From Prevotellaceae bacterium (lineage in GTDB: Bacteria > Bacteroidota > Bacteroidia > Bacteroidales > UBA932), in the NCBI GenBank assembly GCA_031259655.1, contig JAIRLF010000303.1:1-5136 (forward strand): a stretch of 5,136 bases of DNA. The letters are read 5' to 3'. Numbering within the stretch: the first letter of the stretch is position 1; every line of letters begins with the position of its first letter. Shown piece by piece: positions 1 to 5,136 of the stretch. The notes below the pieces were generated by a model. That model made no database searches. It worked only from the letters and a program-made list of their open reading frames with translations, and had not been told where the DNA came from. The position numbers and the translations under genes are program-made.

Positions 1-70
1 TATTGTTTGCAAAAAGCGTCATTATAAAAGTGCTGAATTTTTAAATCGACGTAGTCAAAGCCTTACAATC
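1..70. other. Non-coding left edge
   Basis: An AT-rich stretch before the palindromic element. I see no reading frame, RNA gene or recognisable signal in it; it could belong to the 3' flank of a gene outside the window. Confidence 0.4.
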
Positions 71-255
71 AATAGCGCAGGGCAACGCCGGCAACGCCCT
101 GCGAAAAAGGATTGTCCCCAAACGGCAAGCCCTGAAAGGGCGTAATCAATTATTAATCGACAGATTGCGCCCTTTCAGGGCTTACGGGAGGCGAGGTGAT
201 TCGTTTCACAGGGCGTTGCCCAGTGCTAGTTTATTTAGGGCTTTCAGCCCTTTTT
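71..255. repeat. Composite REP/BIME-like palindromic element
   Basis: Two 53-nt arms (90-142 and the reverse complement of 168-220) align without gaps around a 25-nt centre. Their outer ends share GGCAACGCCCTG followed, after one differing base, by GAAA. Their inner ends share a perfect 16-bp inverted repeat (127-142 with 168-183), extendable to about 20 bp through one wobble pair. The ~20 nt between these blocks differ. Each inner block is itself a small hairpin (GCCCT, 3-nt loop, AGGGC). Outside the arms are a second GGCAACGCC copy (81-89, tandem with 90-98), an 8-bp inverted repeat (76-83 with 96-103) and another small hairpin (237-251). No coding sequence is seen in it. It resembles dispersed REP doublets found between genes, but dispersal in this genome cannot be shown from one window. 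Confidence 0.75.
237..255 (+). terminator. Possible hairpin-plus-T-tract terminator, plus strand
   Basis: AGGGCT (237-242), a TTC loop and AGCCCT (246-251) form a perfect 6-bp stem running into five T residues (251-255) on the plus strand. On the minus strand the stem is followed by AAATAAA, so it would not be a standard terminator for the helicase-nuclease gene. It could end a plus-strand gene lying left of the window. It may equally be only another small hairpin of the palindromic element. Confidence 0.3.
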
Positions 256-366
256 GTTGCGCACAAAATTACGTCGCGCTAAGTACTTAATGACCATTGT
301 TTATGTCTGTATGTCAATATGATACAATTAAGTTACATAGGAGTTAAGAGTAGAGTAGAGTAGACA
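256..366. other. AT-rich intergenic tail downstream of the helicase-nuclease gene
   Basis: No gene or clear terminator is seen here. The stretch holds an 8-bp palindrome aagtactt (281-288) and a 5-bp tandem repeat of TAGAG (347-364, about 3.6 copies) that abuts the helicase-nuclease stop codon. No convincing minus-strand hairpin with a T-tract was found, so where the operon transcript ends is unclear. Confidence 0.5.
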
Positions 367-3300
367 TCAGTTCACTTCTACAATCGAATCCATATCCACG
401 TACCACACATAGCCTTTTACGTCGGGATATTTCATTGTTTCGAGCAGTTGCACATAATTTTTCACCTGTGTTATGTGAGAATCCTTTTTCAGGACGCCGA
501 ATTTGTAATCGACGATTAGAGTTTCGTGTTTCGACAACATTATTCTGTCGGGTCTGCGGCTTGCGCCTTTATTCATTGAAGCCGGCAGGAGTAAGGATTT
601 TTCGGTAATAATCTTGTACACATTGTCGTCGGCGAACCATTTTTCCGCAAAGCGCAAAGCCTTTTCGACACGTGTTTTGAGTTCGGGAACATGTTCCCGT
701 TTAATCAATCCGTCTTTTTCGATACGTTCGATGGCTGCGGGAGCGTCTTTCGCCGAGCGGATAAGCGAAAACGCCTTGTGCATCAGAATCCCGTAGTTTT
801 TTGATTGCAATGGCGCGCCCTGTTCGGGAAAATAATCTTCGGATTCGTACTTTAATCTCAATTTTTTATCGAAAGCGGACGAAGTGTAATTCGTCACAAA
901 TATTCCAGTGAATTTCTCGTCTTCTCTGCTTTCGCGGTTACGTTGCTGTTCGCCTGACGCATAAAGCAAATCGTCGCCGGTCAACCGTTTAACCTTTAAT
1001 TTGCCGTGCAGAAAGTTCGGATTACTTTTCAGGAAAGTCGATAATACGGACGAAACTTTGCGAATATCGTCCGGCTCGGTATTTTGACTTTTCGGCAACT
1101 GTGGCAAAGGCAGCATAATGTATAATTCTTCTTTTGCCCTCGTAAAAGCGACATACATAAGATTCAGGTTATCGACCAGCGACTGTATAGTTTCGTAATA
1201 ATATTCGTTATCGAAATAGCTGTTTTGCATTGCATTGCTATAGTTTAGCAAGACATGAGGCAACTGATTGAACGGTTCGTTTGTGGGAGCGACCCAAATT
1301 GTATCGCGATACGAAGGTTTCATTTCCCAATTGCAAAAAGGAAGAATAACGACCGGATATTCAAGACCTTTAGCCCTGTGTATGGTAGTGATATTGATTG
1401 CGTCCGGAGTTTGTCCTTCCGAAAGGCTCTTTTTATCGCTATTGTCGTCCCAATGTTCGATAAAAGACGGGATATCCGATATTTCGTTGTTCGAAAACGA
1501 GATGAGCATGTCGTGTAATTCCTGGATATAAGGCAAATCAACAGGATTGCCGCCTAAATCGAACGCTCGCACCAGACGTTCGAAAACCTCCGGCAAGGAC
1601 AGGGAACTCAATCCCGAAAGTTTTTCTTTCACCTCGTCGTCTAAAACGTCCGAACCGTTCCATTTGAAATCGGGACAGTTTCTGTTCATAAAATAATTTA
1701 TCGAAGCGTTATTTATCTTGTCATCAGGATTAACGACCGTTCTCAAGAGCGAGATGATAAACTCTGCGGTCGCCGAGTTTTTTATAAACAAAGCATCTTT
1801 CGACACGATGTCGAAACAGTGTTTGGCGTCGCCCGAAGTTCTTTTGTGATTCAGTAAACAGTCGCTTATAGCCTGTCCTTCGCCGGTTTTGCGCACTAAT
1901 ATTGCTATATCTTTTGCTTTGTAGCCTCTGTCCTGTATACCGGCGATTAGCTCCGGCAGCTGTTTCAGGATTTTGTCGTTTGCTTTGATTTTTACCTCCT
2001 GTTCGTTTTTTTCGTCTCTGAACAGCGAAATGGAAACATAACCGCTTTTGTTTCTGTTGGCTTCGGCGACTTTCTGTTCCGCATTTTTATATGCGGAGCT
2101 CAGTATATCTATTTCGAAATCGGCATTCGGCAATTCAAAATCTTCCGCAAATTTCTTTTCGACATAAGCAGGCAAAGCGGAGAACAAAGCATTGTTGAAC
2201 TCTACAATATTGGGAAAACTTCGCCAATTTGTATCCAAATTTTTCTCGTTTATAGCGAAATTGCCGAATTCGTTGAATATCTTATTCGCAAGGATTCGCC
2301 AGTCGCCGTTTCTCCAACGATATATCGACTGTTTGACGTCTCCAACGATGAGAGAATCTTTTCCTTCGGACAGGCTGTTTTTCAGCAGAGGCTTGAAATT
2401 TTGCCATTGAGCTTCCGAAGTATCCTGAAATTCGTCAATCATGAACACATCGTATCGCGAGCCTGTCATTTCGTAAATAAACGGGCTGTCGCTTTCGTTT
2501 ACCAGTTTACTGAGTAAATGAACGGTTTCGCTGATAGGCATAAGGTTTTCGTCGTTTGCTATTTCGCGTATATTTGTTTCGATTTCGGCAAAAAACTTGA
2601 GATGCCCCATAGCCTTTCTTATACATACCGCAGTAAAGTATTGACGGTGTTTTTCTTCGTAGAAGGTTACCGCCTTTTCCAGTAACAGGGTCAAAGTTCC
2701 GGATATTTGTTGAATATCGTTTTTTACGATTTCTGAGACATTTCCTCCGCACCACGCTTCATCATCGTTGTTTTCCAATATTTTATAGACCCATTTGCCG
2801 GGAATTTCGTAGTTGCCTTTTTGCAGTTTATAGAAATAATTGACAGGACCGTTTTTCCCGTAATAGAAGTTAGATTTTTGCAAATCGTAACTGTCAATAA
2901 TCGAAATCGCTGAACGGGCTAACGAAGCGAGGTGGTTTTCGAAATCGTTTATGATTTTACCGATTACGGCTTCGAAATTTTCTATAAACTCCGAGTCGTT
3001 TATTTTCGAACGAAAACTGTATCCCAAAGCCCGGAACTGCTCTTTCAGCACTTCGCCACCTTTGTCTTTCAGTGTTTTCCGGATATCCCAGGCGCGTCCT
3101 TTTTCCATTTGTTCGTCGATGATGTTCGACATCTGGGTGTACAGAAATTTTTTCGTGTGGAGGTTCAGCATCATACGGTCGACAGCCTCGTCCATCAAAC
3201 GGTCGTGGTCTAATTCGAGCCTGAAACCCGGGTGCAAACCCGCCTCCCTCACAAAAGCATGGACGATTTTCTGGAAAAACTTGTCGATAGTAGAAATCGA

Positions 3301-3759
3301 AAAGTTGGAATAATTGTGCAAAATTGCCTGTTGAACTCTTTTCGCTCTGTCTTTTAAGGTATATTTGTCGATATTCAGTTCGCGACACAACGAATCGCGA
3401 ACAGTGTAGTCGCGGTCGTTGACGATGTTGTTCAGCGTGGTTAGAATCCGGATTTTCATTTCGTCTGTAGCTTTGTTTGTGAAAGTTACAGCAAGGATTG
3501 TCCGGAATTTGTTCGTATTGTATCCGTCGGAAAGAGCCTGTTTCAGATATTCAAAAGTCAGCGTATAGGTTTTTCCCGAACCTGCCGAAGCTCTGTAAAC
3601 CGTTAATGCATTATGCTTTGGTGAAGGAGTTTCGTTGACGGGACTGTTTGCGGGTAAATCTTTGAACAGGTCTAATTGAACCGAGTTTGTAGCTACTACA
3701 GCATTAGCGTCGATTGCCTGTGAATCTTTGAACAAGTCTAACTGAACCGGTTTACTCAT
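367..3759 (-). CDS. RecB/AddA-like UvrD-family helicase with C-terminal PD-(D/E)XK nuclease
   Basis: A 1130-residue superfamily 1A helicase-nuclease expected to unwind and degrade double-stranded DNA ends to start recombinational repair. All helicase motifs are visible: Walker A ASAGSGKT (57-64), Ia TFTNKA (92-97), II DEFQDT (442-447), III VGDVKQSIYRWR (472-483), IV NWRS (511-514), V TIHRAKGLE (792-800), VI YVAFTRAKEEL (869-879). The C-terminal RecB-type nuclease has H994 (GILMH), D1071 (PDR), D1084 and K1086 (VDYK), and Q1098/Y1102 (QxxxY), so it should be catalytically intact. Length and motif spacing fit AddA/RecB; which of the two cannot be settled here, and no AddB or RecC partner is in the window. 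The ATG is the only plausible start, because the next Met is residue 101, beyond Walker A. It begins 26 bp after plsC, suggesting co-transcription. Oddity: a roughly 50-residue N-terminal extension with two VQLDLFKD copies (5-12 and 27-34), resembling sliding-clamp-binding motifs. Confidence 0.95.
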   Translation of the reverse strand: MSKPVQLDLFKDSQAIDANAVVATNSVQLDLFKDLPANSPVNETPSPKHNALTVYRASAGSGKTYTLTFEYLKQALSDGYNTNKFRTILAVTFTNKATDEMKIRILTTLNNIVNDRDYTVRDSLCRELNIDKYTLKDRAKRVQQAILHNYSNFSISTIDKFFQKIVHAFVREAGLHPGFRLELDHDRLMDEAVDRMMLNLHTKKFLYTQMSNIIDEQMEKGRAWDIRKTLKDKGGEVLKEQFRALGYSFRSKINDSEFIENFEAVIGKIINDFENHLASLARSAISIIDSYDLQKSNFYYGKNGPVNYFYKLQKGNYEIPGKWVYKILENNDDEAWCGGNVSEIVKNDIQQISGTLTLLLEKAVTFYEEKHRQYFTAVCIRKAMGHLKFFAEIETNIREIANDENLMPISETVHLLSKLVNESDSPFIYEMTGSRYDVFMIDEFQDTSEAQWQNFKPLLKNSLSEGKDSLIVGDVKQSIYRWRNGDWRILANKIFNEFGNFAINEKNLDTNWRSFPNIVEFNNALFSALPAYVEKKFAEDFELPNADFEIDILSSAYKNAEQKVAEANRNKSGYVSISLFRDEKNEQEVKIKANDKILKQLPELIAGIQDRGYKAKDIAILVRKTGEGQAISDCLLNHKRTSGDAKHCFDIVSKDALFIKNSATAEFIISLLRTVVNPDDKINNASINYFMNRNCPDFKWNGSDVLDDEVKEKLSGLSSLSLPEVFERLVRAFDLGGNPVDLPYIQELHDMLISFSNNEISDIPSFIEHWDDNSDKKSLSEGQTPDAINITTIHRAKGLEYPVVILPFCNWEMKPSYRDTIWVAPTNEPFNQLPHVLLNYSNAMQNSYFDNEYYYETIQSLVDNLNLMYVAFTRAKEELYIMLPLPQLPKSQNTEPDDIRKVSSVLSTFLKSNPNFLHGKLKVKRLTGDDLLYASGEQQRNRESREDEKFTGIFVTNYTSSAFDKKLRLKYESEDYFPEQGAPLQSKNYGILMHKAFSLIRSAKDAPAAIERIEKDGLIKREHVPELKTRVEKALRFAEKWFADDNVYKIITEKSLLLPASMNKGASRRPDRIMLSKHETLIVDYKFGVLKKDSHITQVKNYVQLLETMKYPDVKGYVWYVDMDSIVEVN
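3657..3748 (-). repeat. Internal duplication encoding two QLDLF clamp-type motifs
   Basis: Two 26-bp direct copies (3657-3682 and 3723-3748, 66 bp apart) differ at two positions and lie in the same frame of the helicase-nuclease gene. Each encodes VQLDLFKD. Both differences are synonymous within the motif. The segment between them (residues 13-26) is small and polar, so the tail is probably flexible. QL[SD]LF is the known consensus for peptides binding the DNA polymerase III beta clamp; clamp binding by this protein is inferred. Confidence 0.85.
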
Positions 3760-3785
3760 GATTGATATTGGCTGGTTTCAATGAG

Positions 3786-4559
3786 TTATTCGTGTTCGCC
3801 ATTGCCGGAATATCGTTCGGGCGCCATGCGTTTATGTTCTTCCAGTATGATTTTATGCAGCAAGTCGGACAAGTCGCGCGTTTTAAGCGAAGTAACGGTT
3901 TCGGCGCTGATTTCGGGCAAGACGTGTATCCGTGCTGTTGCGCATCCGCCAAAAAGGACGCTGCCTGTCGGTAAAACTTTCCGCGTGCCTTCGACAACGA
4001 CAGGCAAAACAGGGAGTTTGTTCAATTTCGCAATCATAAAAGCGCCTTCTTTGAAATCGTGAACCCTGCCGTCGATAGAACGAGTCCCTTCCGGAAAGAT
4101 TGAAATGCTGCACCCTTTGTTTATCCATTCTGCGGATTTTTTCAGCATCTCCTTAGCGCTTTGTGTTGTGCCGCGTTTTATCATGATGTCGCCATGCAAC
4201 TTCAGCAACCACCCGACAAACGGGATTTTAAAGACTTCTTTTTTCGATACCCACTTGAATATTAACGGGATTTTGTATATCAAGCAAATGTCGAACATCG
4301 ACTGATGATTGCTAACTATGACATACGATTTTTTTGTGTCGATGTTTGCCCGACATTCGTATTCTATTTTCCATAACGGATTAAGCCACAAATAATGCAG
4401 CCCCCAATAGTACGAAAATGCGTGAATGACTTTTCGTTTCGTGTCGAAAGGATAAGTGATTGCAAACACAATCAGATTGATTATCATCAATACGACGGCG
4501 TCAATTATAAATATTGTCCACGCAATAATGTTATAGAAATATTTTATAAAAACTCTCAT
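3786..4559 (-). CDS. plsC: 1-acyl-sn-glycerol-3-phosphate acyltransferase (PlsC/LPLAT family)
   Basis: A 257-residue membrane acyltransferase, expected to transfer an acyl chain to lysophosphatidic acid to make phosphatidic acid at the inner membrane. Numbered from the chosen ATG, a long hydrophobic segment at about 7-35 forms one or two membrane helices. The catalytic NHQSMFD (HX4D, H85 and D90) follows, then the FKWVSKKEVFKIPFVGW region (block II), FPEGTRS (155-161, block III, phosphate binding) and a block IV region around GAFMIAKLNKLPVLPV. An in-frame GTG at 4577 would add six residues. I prefer the ATG at 4559 because it overlaps the preceding short frame as ATGA and gives the MRVFIKYF-type N-terminus seen in Bacteroidetes relatives. 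It is followed 26 bp later by the helicase-nuclease gene. Family is certain; exact acyl acceptor is inferred, since lysophospholipid or ornithine-lipid acyltransferases share these motifs. Confidence 0.93.
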   Translation of the reverse strand: MRVFIKYFYNIIAWTIFIIDAVVLMIINLIVFAITYPFDTKRKVIHAFSYYWGLHYLWLNPLWKIEYECRANIDTKKSYVIVSNHQSMFDICLIYKIPLIFKWVSKKEVFKIPFVGWLLKLHGDIMIKRGTTQSAKEMLKKSAEWINKGCSISIFPEGTRSIDGRVHDFKEGAFMIAKLNKLPVLPVVVEGTRKVLPTGSVLFGGCATARIHVLPEISAETVTSLKTRDLSDLLHKIILEEHKRMAPERYSGNGEHE

Positions 4560-4717
4560 TTGTTCCCAATCCGACACAATTCTATATATTCGTTTTCCTT
4601 TAATCGAACTTCCTCAAACGGCATTATGACGTCAAAAAAACTGTGCGACGATTCGAGACGTTCTCTAAAAATGCTTCTAAACAGTGTGTTATTCTTCGGG
4701 TCTAAATATCTTCCCAT
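4556..4717 (-). CDS. Short ORF: truncated N-terminus of an Rpn-family PD-(D/E)XK nuclease/transposase (probable remnant)
   Basis: A 53-codon frame starting MGRYLDPKNNTLFRSIF. Residues 1-36 resemble the start of Rpn-family proteins (typically DPKND-TF-RIFGE, then a leucine-rich stretch ending NALMPFEE); here the matching end is SFFDVIMPFEE. After that the similarity fades and the frame stops, whereas family members run to about 300 residues and carry their catalytic residues further on. No nuclease active site is present, so a nuclease function is not expected. The start lies 27 bp after a well-placed Bacteroidota promoter. The stop overlaps the plsC ATG as ATGA, so its translation could be coupled to plsC. 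It is probably a decayed gene whose promoter and leader survive; an alternative is a short leader-like peptide under selection. The family assignment comes from remembered consensus, not a search. Confidence 0.55.
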   Translation of the reverse strand: MGRYLDPKNNTLFRSIFRERLESSHSFFDVIMPFEEVRLKENEYIELCRIGNK

Positions 4718-4744
4718 GATAATATCGTTTTACAATTAAAGGCG

Positions 4745-4772
4745 CAAAGATAATATTTATTTGTGATATAAA
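4745..4772 (-). promoter_or_regulatory. Bacteroidota-type promoter (TATCTTTG -7 element)
   Basis: Reading the minus strand, TATCTTTG (4752-4745) is an exact match to the TAnnTTTG -7 consensus recognised by the Bacteroidota primary sigma factor. TTTA (4772-4769), 16 bp upstream, is a weak match to the TTTG -33 element. The -7 box ends 27 bp before the ATG of the short Rpn-like frame at 4717. No other comparable promoter was noticed between this site and plsC, so it probably drives the remnant, plsC and possibly the helicase-nuclease gene. Confidence 0.65.
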
Positions 4773-4801
4773 CCGAATTTTAAGGCGCTACAAGTGTTTC
4801 A

Positions 4802-5136
4802 TCAATTGTTTTTTGTTTTTTTTAATTCTTCAATTAGTGCTTTTTGTTCTTCGATTATTTTGTTTTGTTCTTCGAGCGCTTTGTCTTTTTCTTCGAGCGC
4901 TTTGTTTTTTTCTTCGAGTGCTTTATTTTTTTCTTCGAGCGCTTTGTCTTTTTCTTTGATTATTTTGTTTTTTTCTTTAATCTTTTCCTTTTGCATTTTA
5001 TTTTCTTCGTCTTTTTGAGCAATAAGTCGTTCTTTATCCATAAGTTCTTGCATGTAATCATCTTCCATCTCCATTTCAATTTGAATCTCTTCACTTTCGC
5101 ATGCCATACGAAGACGACGAATTATAGGACGGTAGA
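4802..5136 (-). CDS. C-terminal part of a probable Rpn-family nuclease/transposase, coiled-coil tail (partial)
   Basis: The frame is open to the window edge with no stop, so the gene's 5' part lies beyond 5136. The first Met (5107) is probably internal rather than the start: in-frame codons before it encode YRPIIRRLR, which reads smoothly into MACESEEIQIEMEMEDDYMQ. The visible ~111 residues are strongly charged, rich in Glu and Lys, and lack membrane segments. From about the middle they form a heptad coiled coil of KALEEKN/KALEEKD and KIIKEKN/KIIEEQN units, ending ELKKTKNN. This fits the repetitive coiled-coil C-terminus of Rpn / PD-(D/E)XK nuclease family transposases, whose nuclease domain would be upstream. 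The neighbouring Rpn-like N-terminal fragment at 4717 supports this. Low-complexity coiled coil alone is weak evidence, so another long coiled-coil protein remains possible. Confidence 0.6.
   Translation of the reverse strand, partial: YRPIIRRLRMACESEEIQIEMEMEDDYMQELMDKERLIAQKDEENKMQKEKIKEKNKIIKEKDKALEEKNKALEEKNKALEEKDKALEEQNKIIEEQKALIEELKKTKNN
4849..4974 (-). repeat. 21-bp tandem repeat encoding coiled-coil heptads
   Basis: Six 21-bp units start at 4849, 4870, 4891, 4912, 4933 and 4954 (plus-strand units begin cttcga or ctttga). The central four are nearly identical and encode the ALEEKxK heptad; the outer two encode KIIxExN variants. Degenerate units at 4828 and 4975 extend the periodicity. 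Because the unit is exactly seven codons, gain or loss of units keeps both frame and heptad phase. This is a coding minisatellite, probably variable in copy number between strains. Confidence 0.85.

Noticed and set aside
347..364. TAGAG 5-bp tandem repeat next to the helicase-nuclease stop codon
   Set aside because: Under four copies and outside any coding sequence or promoter; too little to support a phase-variation or regulatory role.
2951..3388. Overlapping open frames on both strands of up to 143 codons
   Set aside because: They lie wholly inside the helicase-nuclease gene, have low-complexity or implausible composition and no recognisable motif; the real frame has continuous family motifs.
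4395..4739. Plus-strand open frame of 114 codons
   Set aside because: It is antisense to the plsC start, the Rpn-like remnant and the promoter, and its product has no recognisable features.
4738..4788. Direct repeat of aaggcgc (4739-4745 region and 4782-4788) around the promoter
   Set aside because: Only about 7 bp and in AT-rich sequence; not enough for an operator or a target-site duplication.
4828..4995. Regular repeats considered as a CRISPR array
   Set aside because: Units are directly adjacent with no spacers and translate in frame into heptads.
4794..5018. Plus-strand frame rich in Ser, Phe and Leu that looks like a membrane protein
   Set aside because: It is the antisense reading of the 21-bp coiled-coil repeats; the apparent hydrophobicity is an artefact of the complementary Lys/Glu codons.

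Overview
The window looks like chromosomal DNA from a member of the Bacteroidota, probably Bacteroidales. Three things point there. The one clear promoter carries the TAnnTTTG -7 element of that phylum. The genes lack recognisable Shine-Dalgarno sequences. Rpn-type (PD-(D/E)XK nuclease family transposase) sequences of the kind common in Bacteroidetes lie next to the housekeeping genes. All recognised genes are on the minus strand, so transcription runs from right to left.

Right end (5136 to about 4800): the 3' end of a gene that continues beyond the window. It encodes a highly charged coiled-coil tail built on a 21-bp tandem repeat, and is best explained as the C-terminus of an Rpn-family nuclease/transposase. 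An 84-bp gap (4718-4801) follows, holding a good Bacteroidota promoter. Then comes a 53-codon reading frame that resembles only the first ~35 residues of an Rpn protein. This truncated frame ends in an ATGA overlap with the next gene.

Middle (4559 to 367): a PlsC-type 1-acyl-glycerol-3-phosphate acyltransferase (phospholipid synthesis) is followed after 26 bp by a very large RecB/AddA-type UvrD-family helicase-nuclease (double-strand break processing and recombination). The remnant, plsC and the helicase-nuclease could form one transcription unit driven by the promoter in front of the Rpn remnant. The two complete genes have no obvious shared pathway. The helicase-nuclease has an unusual N-terminal tail with two copies of QLDLF, which matches the consensus bacterial sliding-clamp-binding pentapeptide; the second copy arose by a duplication still visible in the DNA.

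Left end (1-366): no gene is seen. The stretch contains a large composite palindrome (two 53-nt arms around a 25-bp centre, plus extra small hairpins) that looks like a REP/BIME-type dispersed repeat, then an AT-rich stretch and a short 5-bp repeat abutting the helicase-nuclease stop codon.

I see no CRISPR array, tRNA, rRNA or complete mobile element. The most notable points are the double clamp motif, the composite palindrome, and the Rpn remnant whose promoter appears to serve plsC.
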